From contig JBBCGQ010000001.1 of assembly GCA_037200845.1 (NCBI GenBank), positions 868,001 through 932,000 on the forward strand: DNA of 64,000 bases, given 5' to 3'. The position numbers and the translations under genes are program-made. The stretch's first letter is position 1, and each line of letters starts with the position of its first letter. Under the pieces are notes generated by a model. The model ran no database searches. It was not told the DNA's origin and saw nothing but the letters and a program-made list of their open reading frames with translations. This document shows, piece by piece, positions 25,296 through 34,453 of the stretch. The DNA is from Bauldia sp. GTDB lineage: Bacteria; Pseudomonadota; Alphaproteobacteria; Rhizobiales; Kaistiaceae.

Positions 25296-26921
25296 TTACT
25301 CCGCGACGACTCCCTCCGGCGCGGTCGCGATGTCGAACGCCGCCGCCATCAGCGCCTTTGTGTAGGCGCTCTGCGGATGGTCGAAGACGTCGGCCGCGTG
25401 CCCGCTTTCCACCACCTTGCCGGCGCGCATCACGATGATGTCGTTGGCGAGCGCGCGCACCACCTTGAGGTCGTGGCTGATGAAGAGATAGGCGAGGTTC
25501 CGTTTGCGCTGCAGGTCGCGCAGGAGATCGACCACCTGCGCCTGCACGCTCATGTCGAGCGCCGAGGTCGGCTCGTCGAGCATCACGAATTTCGGCTCCA
25601 GCACCATCGCCCGCGCCACCGCAATGCGCTGCCGCTGCCCGCCCGAAAATTCGTGCGGATAGCGGTGACTGGTCGCCGCATCGAGGCCGACTTCGGTGAG
25701 CGCCTGCGCCACCTTCGCCTCGCGTTGCGCCGCGGTGAGCTTCGGCTCGTGCACCTTCAATCCTTCGCCGACGATGTCGAGAACCGACATGCGTGGGCTG
25801 AGCGACCCGTACGGATCCTGGAACACGATCTGCATCTCGGAGCGCAGCGGCCGCATCGCGTTGAAATCGCGCCCGGCGATGGAATTGCCGAGGAACACGA
25901 TCCGTCCCTGCGACGAGATCAGCCGCATCAGCGCGAGCCCCAGCGTCGTCTTGCCCGACCCGGATTCGCCGACGACGCCGACCGTCTGCCCCTCGCGCAC
26001 GGTCACATCGACGCCGTCCACGGCCTTGATGTACCCCACCGTCTTGCGAAAAAGCCCGCGCCGGATCGGGAACCACACCTTGAGGTCGGTCGCCTCCATC
26101 ACCGTCGGCGCGTCGAGATTCGGCTTCGGCGGATCGCCTTTCGGCTCCGCCGCCAAGAGATGCCGCGTGTAGGCGTGCTGCGGGTTGGTAAAGATCGCCT
26201 CGGTCGCGCCCTGCTCGACGATGTGCCCGTCGGTCATCACGCACACGCGCTTGGCGAATTTCCGCACGATGCCGAGGTCGTGCGTGATGAACAGCAGCGC
26301 CATCCCGGTCTGCTTCTGCAGGTCGGCGAGCAGCTTCAAAATCTGCGCCTGCACCGTCACGTCGAGCGCCGTCGTCGGCTCGTCGGCAATGAACAGGTCG
26401 GGCTTGTTGGCGAGCGCCATGGCGATCATCACGCGCTGCCGCTGCCCGCCGGAAAGCTGGTGCGGAAATGCGTTGAGCCGGCTCGCCGCATCGTGGATGC
26501 CGACCTGGTCGAGCAGCTCGAGCACGCGCGCCTTCGCCGCCCGCTCGCCCATCCCCTGGTGCACCTTCAGCACCTCGCCCACCTGCCGCTCGATCGTGTG
26601 CAGCGGGTTGAGCGACGTCATCGGCTCCTGGAACACGATGGAAATGTCGTTGCCGCGCACGGCGCGGATTTCGCGGTCGCTGGCCTTGAGCAGGTCCTTG
26701 CCCTTGAACAGAATCTCGCCCGCCGGATGAAACGCCGAGCCCGGCAGTAGCTGCATGATCGACAGCGCCGTCACCGACTTTCCCGAGCCGGATTCGCCGA
26801 CGAGCGCCAGCGTTTCGCCCTTGTCGATGTCGAACGTCGCGCCTTCCACGGCCGTGGTCACGGCCCCGTTCTGCCGGAAGGCGACGCCGAGATTGCGCAC
26901 CTGGAGGAGGGGAGGCGCCAC
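25296..26921 (-). CDS. yejF: Peptide ABC transporter duplicated ATPase YejF
   Basis: A 541-aa protein with two complete ABC domains energising oligopeptide (microcin C-type) import. Walker A G-E-S-G-S-G-K-S is near 42-49 and again G-E-S-G-S-G-K-T near 316-323. Signature L-S-G-G-Q-R-Q-R is near 157 and F-S-G-G-Q-R-Q-R near 428. Walker B A-D-E-P-T-T-A-L-D and L-D-E-P-T-S-A-L-D follow each. The start is a GTG at 26921, one base after the stop of the small exported protein gene, with GGAG-like sequence inside it. It is part of the minus-strand yej operon. The product is membrane-associated on the cytoplasmic side. Confidence 0.93.
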   Translation of the reverse strand: MAPPLLQVRNLGVAFRQNGAVTTAVEGATFDIDKGETLALVGESGSGKSVTALSIMQLLPGSAFHPAGEILFKGKDLLKASDREIRAVRGNDISIVFQEPMTSLNPLHTIERQVGEVLKVHQGMGERAAKARVLELLDQVGIHDAASRLNAFPHQLSGGQRQRVMIAMALANKPDLFIADEPTTALDVTVQAQILKLLADLQKQTGMALLFITHDLGIVRKFAKRVCVMTDGHIVEQGATEAIFTNPQHAYTRHLLAAEPKGDPPKPNLDAPTVMEATDLKVWFPIRRGLFRKTVGYIKAVDGVDVTVREGQTVGVVGESGSGKTTLGLALMRLISSQGRIVFLGNSIAGRDFNAMRPLRSEMQIVFQDPYGSLSPRMSVLDIVGEGLKVHEPKLTAAQREAKVAQALTEVGLDAATSHRYPHEFSGGQRQRIAVARAMVLEPKFVMLDEPTSALDMSVQAQVVDLLRDLQRKRNLAYLFISHDLKVVRALANDIIVMRAGKVVESGHAADVFDHPQSAYTKALMAAAFDIATAPEGVVAE

Positions 26922-26922
26922 G

Positions 26923-27255
26923 CTAGAGCCCGGTCCCCGACCGTTCGCACTTGCCCCCGGTCTGGTTCATCTTCGCGTCGAAATAGTCGAAGCAGCGCGC
27001 GAAATCGCCGAGCTTGGAGTTCCACATCGTCACCACCGCCTGCCGGCCGTCCGGCCACGACAGCGTCGACATCGCCAGAAACTTCCACCCATCGCGCGCC
27101 AGCACGGCCGAGCTGGAATCCGGATCGAGCCCCCACACACCGGCCCGCGGATCGCCGGCAGTCTCCCGCTCCTCGGCGTGTGAGGCCGCCGTGCCAAGCA
27201 AAAGCGCCAGCGCAAGCAACCCAACGCCGCTTCCCCCGCGAAGGCGGGGGCCCAA
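26923..27255 (-). CDS. Small predicted exported protein in the yej operon
   Basis: A protein of about 98-110 aa with a hydrophobic signal segment (G-V-G-L-L-A-L-A-L-L-L-G-T-A-A-S-H-A) and a mature part rich in Trp, Asp and Gly: GVWGLDPDSS, W-K-F-L-A-M-S-T-L-S-W-P-D-G-R, then C-F-D-Y-F-D-A-K-M-N-Q-T-G-G-K-C with two Cys. I do not recognise the family. No ATG is available; TTG at 27255 gives a basic N-region but reads through a repeat, while TTG at 27219 starts inside the hydrophobic core. The stop is one base from the yejF start. It may assist the importer in the periplasm; this is inference. Confidence 0.55.
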   Translation of the reverse strand: MGPRLRGGSGVGLLALALLLGTAASHAEERETAGDPRAGVWGLDPDSSSAVLARDGWKFLAMSTLSWPDGRQAVVTMWNSKLGDFARCFDYFDAKMNQTGGKCERSGTGL

Positions 27256-27266
27256 GAGCCGCGAAA

Positions 27267-27382
27267 GGACCCCCTCCCGACCTCCCCCTTTCAGGGGGAG
27301 GGGGCGCGAGGGCGGTTCTCGTGTCAGGTGAAACGCTGGCAGCGACCCCCTCCCCCTGAAAGGGGGAGGATAGGAGCGGGTC
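27267..27382. repeat. Family C palindromes, two copies between yejE and the small exported gene
   Basis: Copies in opposite orientation at 27267-27306 (ctccccctttcagggggagg) and 27344-27382 (cccctgaaagggggagg), preceded at 27229-27251 by a short ccccgcgaaggcggggg palindrome. They lie inside the operon, so they would be transcribed and could modulate downstream mRNA. Confidence 0.8.
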
Positions 27383-27407
27383 ACCCTCCGCCGGCCACGA
27401 TCATTGT

Positions 27408-28598
27408 TCATGTGAATGTCTTCCTCGGGTCGAACGCATCGCGCACCGCCTCGCCGACGAAGATCAGCAGCGACAGCATGATCGAGATCGAGAAGAATCC
27501 CGTGAGCCCGAGCCACGGCGCGTGGATGTTGTCCTTGCCCTGCGCCAGGAGTTCGCCGAGCGACGGCGAGCCGACCGGCAAGCCGAAGCCCAGAAAATCG
27601 AGCGACGTCAGCGCCGTGATCGAGCCGTTGAGGATGAACGGCAGGAAGGTCAGCGTCGCCACCATCGCGTTCGGCAGCAGGTGGCGGAACATGATCGTCC
27701 GGTTGGAGACGCCGAGCGCCCGCGCCGCGTTGATGTACTCGAAGTTCCGCCCGCGCAGGAACTCCGCGCGCACCAGCCCGACCAGCGACGTCCACGAGAA
27801 CACCAGCAGGATGATGAGCAGCGACCAGAAGCTCGGCGCGATCACCGACGAGACGATGAGCAGAATGTAGAGCGTCGGCATCGACGACCATATCTCGATG
27901 AAGCGCTGCAGCACCAGGTCGACCCACCCGCCGAAATATCCCTGCACCGCGCCGGCGAGCACGCCGACCACCGAGGAAAAAATCGCCAGCGCCAGCCCGA
28001 ACAGCACCGAGATGCGGAAGCCGTAGATCAGCCGCGCCACCACGTCGCGCCCCTGGTCGTCGGTGCCCAGCCAGTCCCAGTTGCCGATCGTGCAGTTGCG
28101 GTCCGCTACGCCCTGCGGATAGCGCGAGCAGCGCTGCTCCAGCGTCATCATCCACCACGGCGCTGCCGGCGCCGGCGTCGCGATCTCGTTGTTCACCGTG
28201 CGATACGAGTAGCGGATCGGCGGCCAGATTTCCCAGCCGTTGGCCAGGATCTCGTCCTGGATATACGGGTCGCGGAAATCGGTCGTGGCGAGGAAGCCGC
28301 CGAATTTCGATTCCGGATAGTCGACCAGCGCCGGCACCAGGATCTCGCCCTTGTACGAGACCAGGATCGGCCGGTCGTTGGCGATGAACTCGGCGAACAG
28401 CGACAGCACGAAGATGACGAGAAAGATGACCAGCGACCACGTCCCGCGCCGGTTCTTGCGGAAGTTGGCGAGCCGCCGCTGGTTGATCGGCGACAGCGCG
28501 AAGCGCGTGCGGCGCGGCGGCGGCTGCGCCTCGCCCGCCTGCGGCTCGATCGTGTCGTAGCCGGCGCGCCTGAGGTTCTCGTCGAGCTTCGCGTCCAT
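27408..28598 (-). CDS. yejE: Peptide ABC transporter permease YejE
   Basis: A 396-aa inner-membrane permease. A basic N-terminal region of about 50 residues precedes the first helix (SLVIFLVIFVLSLFAEFI, about 55-72). A large periplasmic loop follows (N-D-R-P-I-L-V-S-Y-K-G-E, then a W-L-G-T-D-D-Q-G-R-D-V motif), then the binding-protein-dependent permease core with five helices and the EAA loop (EYINAARALGVSNRTIMFRH). The ATG at 28598 overlaps the yejB TGA by one base. Confidence 0.93.
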   Translation of the reverse strand: MDAKLDENLRRAGYDTIEPQAGEAQPPPRRTRFALSPINQRRLANFRKNRRGTWSLVIFLVIFVLSLFAEFIANDRPILVSYKGEILVPALVDYPESKFGGFLATTDFRDPYIQDEILANGWEIWPPIRYSYRTVNNEIATPAPAAPWWMMTLEQRCSRYPQGVADRNCTIGNWDWLGTDDQGRDVVARLIYGFRISVLFGLALAIFSSVVGVLAGAVQGYFGGWVDLVLQRFIEIWSSMPTLYILLIVSSVIAPSFWSLLIILLVFSWTSLVGLVRAEFLRGRNFEYINAARALGVSNRTIMFRHLLPNAMVATLTFLPFILNGSITALTSLDFLGFGLPVGSPSLGELLAQGKDNIHAPWLGLTGFFSISIMLSLLIFVGEAVRDAFDPRKTFT

Positions 28599-29719
28599 CA
28601 GACCTCGCGCGTCTCGAAATCGATGCGCGGATCGATCCATGTGTAGGTCAGGTCCGAGATCAGGTTCACCAGCAGCCCGACCAGCGAGAAGATGTAGAGC
28701 GTCGCGAACACCACCGGATAGTCCCGGTTGAGCACCGACTCGAAGCCCAGCAACCCCAGCCCGTCGAGCGAGAAGATCGTCTCGATGAGCAGCGCGCCGG
28801 CAAAGAACGCGCCGATGAACGCACCCGGAAATCCGGAGATCACGATCAGCATCGCGTTGCGGAACACGTGCCCGTAGAGCACCTGCCGCTCGGTCAGCCC
28901 CTTCGCCCGCGCCGTCACCACGTACTGCTTGCGGATCTCGTCGAGGAACGAATTCTTGGTCAGCAGCGTCGTCGTCGCGAATGCCGACAGCGCCATCGCG
29001 GTGAGAGGCAGGACAAGGTGCCAGAAATAATCGGCGAGCGCCGCCGGGTTGGTCACCCACTGCCAGAACGGCATGTTGACGTATTGGTCCGACCACAATC
29101 CTCGTAGCGGGAAGAAATCCCAGAACGACCCGCCGGCGAAGAGAATGATGAGCAGGATCGCGAACAGGAACCCGGGAATGGCATACCCGACGATGATCAC
29201 CGCCGACGTCCACGTGTCGAACCGCGATCCGTCCTTCACCGCCTTGCGGATGCCGAGCGGGATCGAGATGGCGTAGGACAGAAGCGTCATCCACAGGCCG
29301 AGCGAGATCGACACCGGCATCTTCTCGCCGATCAGCTTGATGACGCTGATGTCGCGATAGTAGCTCTCGCCGAAATCGAAGCGGATGTAGTTCCAAAGCA
29401 TGAAGCCGAAGCGCTCCAGCGGCGGCTTGTCGAAGCCGAACTGCTTCTCGAGTTTCTTGATGAACTCCGGATCGAGCCCCTGCGCCCCGCGATAGGTCGA
29501 GGTGTTGACGTCTTCCTTGCCGCTGTTCGCCTCGACGCCGTTGAAATCGCCGCCGCCGGTGATGCGCGCCGTCGCATCGACGTCGGTCCCCTGCAACTGC
29601 GCTATCACGCGCTCGACCGGTCCGCCGGGCGCGAACTGCACGACGACAAACGAAATCGCCATGATCCCGATCAGCGTCGGAATGATCAGCAGGATGCGCC
29701 GGATGATATACGCGCCCAT
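28598..29719 (-). CDS. yejB: Peptide ABC transporter permease YejB
   Basis: A 373-aa inner-membrane permease and partner of YejE. The first helix is at about 9-30 ([13 protein letters not shown]), followed by a long periplasmic loop of about 110 residues with an acidic/Gly-rich part, then five helices and the EAA loop ([19 protein letters not shown]). The ATG at 29719 is the family start; upstream frame is repeat sequence. A 484-bp repeat-rich gap separates it from the upstream binding-protein genes, so it might have its own promoter or be reached by read-through. Confidence 0.93.
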   Translation of the reverse strand: MGAYIIRRILLIIPTLIGIMAISFVVVQFAPGGPVERVIAQLQGTDVDATARITGGGDFNGVEANSGKEDVNTSTYRGAQGLDPEFIKKLEKQFGFDKPPLERFGFMLWNYIRFDFGESYYRDISVIKLIGEKMPVSISLGLWMTLLSYAISIPLGIRKAVKDGSRFDTWTSAVIIVGYAIPGFLFAILLIILFAGGSFWDFFPLRGLWSDQYVNMPFWQWVTNPAALADYFWHLVLPLTAMALSAFATTTLLTKNSFLDEIRKQYVVTARAKGLTERQVLYGHVFRNAMLIVISGFPGAFIGAFFAGALLIETIFSLDGLGLLGFESVLNRDYPVVFATLYIFSLVGLLVNLISDLTYTWIDPRIDFETREV

Positions 29720-29736
29720 CAGGCCACTCGCTGCTG

Positions 29737-29776
29737 GAACTCCTCCCCCTGAAAGGGGGAGGGTGGGAGGCGGTCT
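29737..29776. repeat. Family C palindrome upstream of yejB
   Basis: The element ctcctccccctgaaagggggagg...gggagg lies about 18 bases upstream of the yejB start, close enough to occupy the leader of its mRNA. Confidence 0.8.
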
Positions 29777-29856
29777 GGCGCCGCTAACTCGTCTGGTGAG
29801 GAGGAGACACACGCCTCCCCGCAGACGCTTGCACCGACTTCGCCAATAATTGGAAC

Positions 29857-29910
29857 CGAACCCTCCCCTTGCGGGAGGGTCAAAACCGCAAAGCGGTTTT
29901 GGGGAGGGAT
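29857..29910. repeat. Family A palindrome in the yejA-yejB gap
   Basis: A standard copy (ccctccccttgcgggagggtcaaaaccgc...gcggttttggggaggg, in order of its arms) placed in the middle of the operon gap. Nearby are a gaaatcg-ctacg-cgatttc hairpin (29945-29963) and a GC-rich stretch to 30076. No gene is seen in 29720-30203. Confidence 0.75.
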
Positions 29911-30136
29911 CGCGCTCCATCCGCGTGCACCCGGCCCCCCACCCGAAATCGCTACGCGATTTCGACCTCCCCGCGAGGGGTAGGTAGGCCCAGCCGCACC
30001 GGCAAACGCCGATCCCTGCCCGTTCCGGGGAGGGGGGACCACGCGTAGCCGAAGGCGAAGCGTGGTGGGTGGGGTGGCCGCGCAAACCCGACTCGGCTTG
30101 TTTGGAGGGGGACGTCTCCTCTCTACCCGCCGCTCA

Positions 30137-30178
30137 AACTCCTCCCCCTGAAAGGGGGAGGGCGGGAGGGGGTCAGAC
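30137..30178. repeat. Family C palindrome downstream of yejA
   Basis: actcctccccctgaaagggg followed by gagggcgggagggggtcaga, about 26 bases after the end of the second binding-protein gene. Confidence 0.8.
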
Positions 30179-30203
30179 CACGATGCGGTGCCGCGATTCA
30201 TTC

Positions 30204-32078
30204 CTACCCTGTGTACCCGATCGCCTGCGCCCGGTCCTTATCGAACCACCACCACGCCTCCGGATAGAACGCATAGTCCGGCTTCGCCGCCGGATGCCCG
30301 AACACGTCCCAATAGGCGAGGCGATGGTTGGCGAGATACCACGCCGGTATCCAGTAGTGCTTCGCCCGCACGACGCGGTCGATCACGTGCGTGATGGTCA
30401 ACAGGTCCTCGCGGCTGTCGACCGTCGGCAGCTTCGCCAGCGCCGCGTCGATCGCCGGCTCGCGGACGCCGGAGTAGTTGCGGCTGCCGCCCTGATCGGC
30501 CGCCTTCGACGAATAGAACTGGTCGAGCCCGTCGAGCGGCGTCGGCGAGAAGCTGAACGCCTCGAGCACGATGTCGTAGTCGAAATTATTCTCCCGCGCC
30601 GTGTACTGCGCCGGGTCGACCTGCCGCACGATCGCCGAGATGCCGAGCGCCTTCAGGTTATTGGCGAACGGCGTCAGGATGCGCTCGTAGACCGACGCAT
30701 CGATCAGCACCTCGATCTCGAACGGCGCACCTTCCTCGTCGACGATATCGGTGCCCATCTGCTTCCAGCCGGCCGCGGCGAGCAGGTCCGACGCCTGCTT
30801 GAGGATCGCGCGGTCGCGCCCCGAGCCGTCCGTCTTCGGCGGCACGTACGGCGCCGCGAAAACCTCCGGCGGCAGGTCGGCGCGGAACGGCTCGAGGATC
30901 GCGACCTCGGCCGCATCCGGCGGCGCGCTCGCGGCGAAATCCGACGTCCCGAACAGCGAGGCCAGCCGCGCATACGAATTGAAAAACAGGTTCGGGTTCG
31001 ACCATTCGAAGTCGAAGCAGAGGCCGATCGCCTCGCGCGTCCGCGCGTCTTTGAACTTGCCCTTGCGCGTGTTGATGTAGAATCCCTGCAGCGCCGGCTT
31101 CTTCTCGCTGGCGAACTCCGTCGTCTTCTTCACCTTGCCGGCGGTGAGCGCCGGGAAATTGTAATCCTGCGCCCAGGTGATCGAGGTGAATTCCTCGCGG
31201 AAGGTGATGTCGCCTTTCTTGAATGCCTCGAACGCCGCCTGCCGCTCCGTGAAAAAATCGATGCGGATGACGTCGAAGTTGGCCGTGCCGACGTTGACCG
31301 CCAGGTCCTTGCCCCAATAGTCCGGCGCGCGCGCGTATTCGATGTAGCGCCCGGCCGCCAGATTGCCGACCGTGTAGGCGCCCGAGCCGAGCGGCACGTC
31401 GAGCGACGACGAGTCGAACGCGTGCGCCGTGTAATACGCCTTGGACAAGATCGGCACGTCGCCGGCGAGCCCGAGGATGGTCTGCCGGTTCCGCTCCGCC
31501 GACAGCGTCACCACCACCGTATGCGCGTCGCTTGCCTCCGCCTTCACCACCGGCTTCAGCGGCTCGGCGATGCTCGGGTGTCCCTTCTCCTTGATCAGGT
31601 CGATCGAGAAGGCGACGTCCTCCGCCGTCAACGGCGAGCCGTCGCGGAACTTCGCCTCGGGCCGCAGATGGAACGTGTACGTCGACAGATCGTCGGAAAC
31701 ATCGACGGCCGCGGCGACCAGCCCGTAGATCGCATCCGGTTCGTCGTACGCTCGCGTCATCAGCGTATCGAAAATGTATTCGATCCGCGGCGGCGCATCG
31801 CCCTTGAGCACGAATCCGTTCAGCGTGTTGAACGTCTGGACCGACTGGTTGAGCTGCCAGTTCGGCGGCTGATAGTTGATCCGCCCGCCCTTCGGTGCCT
31901 TGGCGTCGAGATAGTCGAACTGCTTGAAGTCCGGCGCGTACTTGAGATCGCCGAAGATCGAGAGCCCGTGCAGCCCGCTCTTACCCGCCGCCCACGCCCA
32001 CGGCACCGCGGAAGAAAACGCGGCCGCCGCGCCAAGCTTCAGCGCGCTGCGCCGCGTGAGGAAAGGCAGGCCGCCCAT
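30204..32078 (-). CDS. yejA: YejA-type extracellular peptide-binding protein (second copy)
   Basis: A 624-aa SBP_bac_5 periplasmic binding protein that captures oligopeptides for YejBEF. The N-terminus carries a twin-arginine-like L-T-R-R-S-A-L-K-L signal with cleavage near A-W-A (about residue 31). Family segments are Y-L-D-A-K-A-P-K-G-G, F-H-L-R-P-E-A-K-F-R-D-G-S-P-L-T-A-E-D-V near 140, and the C-terminal YWDVFGHP. The ATG overlaps the upstream yejA stop by one base, so both are made from one transcript. The two copies are clearly diverged and are likely to differ in ligand range. Confidence 0.9.
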   Translation of the reverse strand: MGGLPFLTRRSALKLGAAAAFSSAVPWAWAAGKSGLHGLSIFGDLKYAPDFKQFDYLDAKAPKGGRINYQPPNWQLNQSVQTFNTLNGFVLKGDAPPRIEYIFDTLMTRAYDEPDAIYGLVAAAVDVSDDLSTYTFHLRPEAKFRDGSPLTAEDVAFSIDLIKEKGHPSIAEPLKPVVKAEASDAHTVVVTLSAERNRQTILGLAGDVPILSKAYYTAHAFDSSSLDVPLGSGAYTVGNLAAGRYIEYARAPDYWGKDLAVNVGTANFDVIRIDFFTERQAAFEAFKKGDITFREEFTSITWAQDYNFPALTAGKVKKTTEFASEKKPALQGFYINTRKGKFKDARTREAIGLCFDFEWSNPNLFFNSYARLASLFGTSDFAASAPPDAAEVAILEPFRADLPPEVFAAPYVPPKTDGSGRDRAILKQASDLLAAAGWKQMGTDIVDEEGAPFEIEVLIDASVYERILTPFANNLKALGISAIVRQVDPAQYTARENNFDYDIVLEAFSFSPTPLDGLDQFYSSKAADQGGSRNYSGVREPAIDAALAKLPTVDSREDLLTITHVIDRVVRAKHYWIPAWYLANHRLAYWDVFGHPAAKPDYAFYPEAWWWFDKDRAQAIGYTG

Positions 32079-33958
32079 CAGCCGCCGCTCCCGCCGGCCG
32101 CGACCTTCGCCGCCTTGTCGGCGTCCCACCACCACACCGTCGGGAAGCCGATGGTGAAGCGCGGGTAGGGGTCGGGATGCCCGAACCGGTCCCAGTAGGC
32201 GATGCGGTCGGGCAGGTAGGTGTAGCTCGGGATGACGTACTGGTTCGCCATCAGCACGCGGTCGAGCGCCCTCACCGCCGCTATCTGGTCGTCGCGTCCC
32301 TTGTTGTAGATGATCGCGTTGATGATCGCGTCCACCGCCGGGTCCTTGATCCCCGCATAGTTGCGCGAATCCTGCCGGTCGGCAGCCTCGCTGCCCCAGA
32401 AGTCGAGCTGCTCGTTGCCCGGCGAGTTCGACTGCCCCCAGCCGGTGTAGACCATGTCGAAGTCGCGCGTGCGTATCCGCTCGACGAACTGGCTGGTGTC
32501 GACCGTGCGCACCGTCAGCGTGATGCCGATCTTGGCGAGCCACTGCTGGTAGGGCACCGCCACGCGCTCGATCGTCGGGCCGTTGAGCATCACCTCGATC
32601 GAGACCGGCTTGCCGTCCTTGCCGACCATCGCGTTGCCCTTGATCTCGTAGCCGGCTTCCTTGAACAGCGCGATCGCCTGCTGCAGGTTGGCGCGCACCT
32701 TGCCGCCGTCGCTGTTGTCCGGGTTGGTGTAGAGCGTCGTGAACACCTCCGGCGGCACCTTGTCCTTCACCGAGTTGAGCAGCTCGAGCTCGCGTCCGCT
32801 CGGCAGCGCCGTCGCCGCCGTGAACTCCGGCAGGCCGAAGAAGAACGAATTGATGCGCTGGTACTGGCCGTAGAAGATCGTCCGGTTGAGATCCTCGAAG
32901 TTGAACACCAGGTTCAAAGCCTTGCGCACCCGCGCATCCTGGAAGAACGGCCGGCGCAAGTTCGGCACGAAGCCGACCATGACGCCCGACACCTGGTCGA
33001 GGTTCACCGTCTCCTTTTTCACCTTGCCAGCAACAAGCGCCGGGAAGTCGTACGCGGTGTTCCAGCGCTTCGCCTCGTTCTCCGCCCAGTAGTCGAACTG
33101 GTCGGCCTTGAAGCCCTCGAACTCGACGTTGAGGTCGCGGAAATATTCGTAGCGCACCGTGTCGAAGTTGTTCTGCCCGACGTACGTGTTGAGGTCCTCG
33201 CCCCAGAAGTCCGGCACGCGCGTATAGCTGATCGAGCGGCCGGGGATCACCTCGCCGACCTTGTACGGGCCCGAGCCCAGCGGCGGCTCCAGAGTCGAGG
33301 CGCCGATGTCGCGCTGCTTGCCGTTGGCGTCCTTGCCTTCCCACCAATGCTGCGGCAGCACGATCATTTCGCCGACGATGTGCGGCAGTTCGCGGTTGCC
33401 GGCCTCGTCGAAGGTGAAGGTCACCTGGTCGGGCGCCGTCTTCTCCGCCTTCACCACGTGGCGGTAATAGTTGCGCTGGCTGTCGTTGAGCTCGACCAGC
33501 TTGTTGAAGCTCCACACCACGTCGTCGGCGGTGATCGGCTCCCCGTCATGCCATTTGGCGGCAGGGTTGATGCGATAGATGACGTACGAGAAATCCGCCG
33601 GGAAGCGCACCGCGTCCGCGATCTGCTGGTACGCCCCGCCGATGTCGTATTCGTCCATCGCCGGGGTGAACAGCGTCTCGTAGATCAGCCCGGCGCCGTC
33701 CGCCGGCACGCCCTTGGGCAGAATCGGGTTCAGCGTATCGAACGTCGGCGACGACCCGGAGAGCCGCACCGTGCCGCCCTTCGGCGCATTCGGGTTCACA
33801 TATTTGAAGTTGGGAAAATCCGCCGGATAGCGCGGCTGCTCGAGGATGCTGTTGCCGGTCATCCAGTCGCCGGGCGGCGTCACCGGCTTCGCGGCATCCT
33901 GCGCCAGCGCCGCCCCGCCAACCACCAGCCCCACGAGAAGCGTCACCAATCGCATCAT
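32078..33958 (-). CDS. yejA: YejA-type extracellular peptide-binding protein (first copy)
   Basis: A 626-aa periplasmic binding protein heading the yej operon. A Sec signal peptide (M-M-R-L-V-T-L-L-V-G-L...A-L-A-Q) is followed by SBP_bac_5 features: Y-V-N-P-N-A-P-K-G-G, K-W-H-D-G-E-P-I-T-A-D-D-V near 150 and the C-terminal A-Y-W-D-R-F-G-H-P. The AGGAG 8 bases before the ATG pair at 33958 sets the start. Unlike the second copy it has no twin-arginine motif. Confidence 0.9.
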   Translation of the reverse strand: MMRLVTLLVGLVVGGAALAQDAAKPVTPPGDWMTGNSILEQPRYPADFPNFKYVNPNAPKGGTVRLSGSSPTFDTLNPILPKGVPADGAGLIYETLFTPAMDEYDIGGAYQQIADAVRFPADFSYVIYRINPAAKWHDGEPITADDVVWSFNKLVELNDSQRNYYRHVVKAEKTAPDQVTFTFDEAGNRELPHIVGEMIVLPQHWWEGKDANGKQRDIGASTLEPPLGSGPYKVGEVIPGRSISYTRVPDFWGEDLNTYVGQNNFDTVRYEYFRDLNVEFEGFKADQFDYWAENEAKRWNTAYDFPALVAGKVKKETVNLDQVSGVMVGFVPNLRRPFFQDARVRKALNLVFNFEDLNRTIFYGQYQRINSFFFGLPEFTAATALPSGRELELLNSVKDKVPPEVFTTLYTNPDNSDGGKVRANLQQAIALFKEAGYEIKGNAMVGKDGKPVSIEVMLNGPTIERVAVPYQQWLAKIGITLTVRTVDTSQFVERIRTRDFDMVYTGWGQSNSPGNEQLDFWGSEAADRQDSRNYAGIKDPAVDAIINAIIYNKGRDDQIAAVRALDRVLMANQYVIPSYTYLPDRIAYWDRFGHPDPYPRFTIGFPTVWWWDADKAAKVAAGGSGG

Positions 33959-34106
33959 CGGCCTCACTCCTAACAAACCAACGCCAGCGTCCGGGCGCCC
34001 CAAGGCATAATAAGGGCGGCCACGGCCCGGGCCACCGCCTAGGACTAAGCCATTCCCGTGCCGTTGTGGGAATTGTGACGAAAATTTAAGGGCGCCACCC
34101 GCTCGT

Positions 34107-34260
34107 CACCCCCGCCCGCGAAAGCCGGGGTCCAGCGCGAGCGTCACCCGACGCGACGCCGCATCGATCTCCGCTTCCCCCGCGGAAGCGGGGGCCCAGG
34201 TACCTCGGATCGCTGAGCATCGCGGATGACACACCTGGATCCCCGCCTTCGGGGAAAGCG
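34107..34260. repeat. Short ccccgc..gcgggg palindrome copies
   Basis: cccgcccgcgaaagccgggg at 34109-34128, ccccgcggaagcgggggccc around 34178-34198, and atccccgccttcggggaaag around 34231-34252. A related copy occurs at 27229-27251. Confidence 0.6.
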
Positions 34261-34319
34261 ATGACAGCGCGCGAGGCAGCCGCCCGCAAGGCCAGCCGTG
34301 TCGCCGCTCACCCACCACT

Positions 34320-34438
34320 GTCATCCTTCGGCGAGGCCGCAGGCCTCGAGCGGAGGACCACTCTCGGCAAGCACAACCAACATCATAGGCGCTGAAGCCG
34401 GTCCTCCGCTCGGCGCTGCGCGCCGCCGAAGGATCACC
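34320..34438. repeat. Family B repeat pair (inverted), copy 2
   Basis: gtcatccttcggcgaggccg...ctcgagcggaggacca faces ccggtcctccgctcggcgct...gccgccgaaggatcacc across a ~38-base spacer. It ends 16 bases from the cytochrome c stop and could terminate that gene. Confidence 0.8.
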
Positions 34439-34453
34439 GCGGAGGGGAAGTAC

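Larger units (their letters stand above)
33959..34453. other. Intergenic region with short palindromes
   Basis: This ~495-bp gap separates the divergent... in fact same-strand cytochrome c and yejA genes. It contains ggcggccacggcccgggcca dyads near 34015, three copies of a small cccgc-gaaagc-gggg type palindrome at 34107-34260, and the family B pair at 34320-34438. The yej operon promoter must lie in its first part. I see no gene. Confidence 0.6.
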
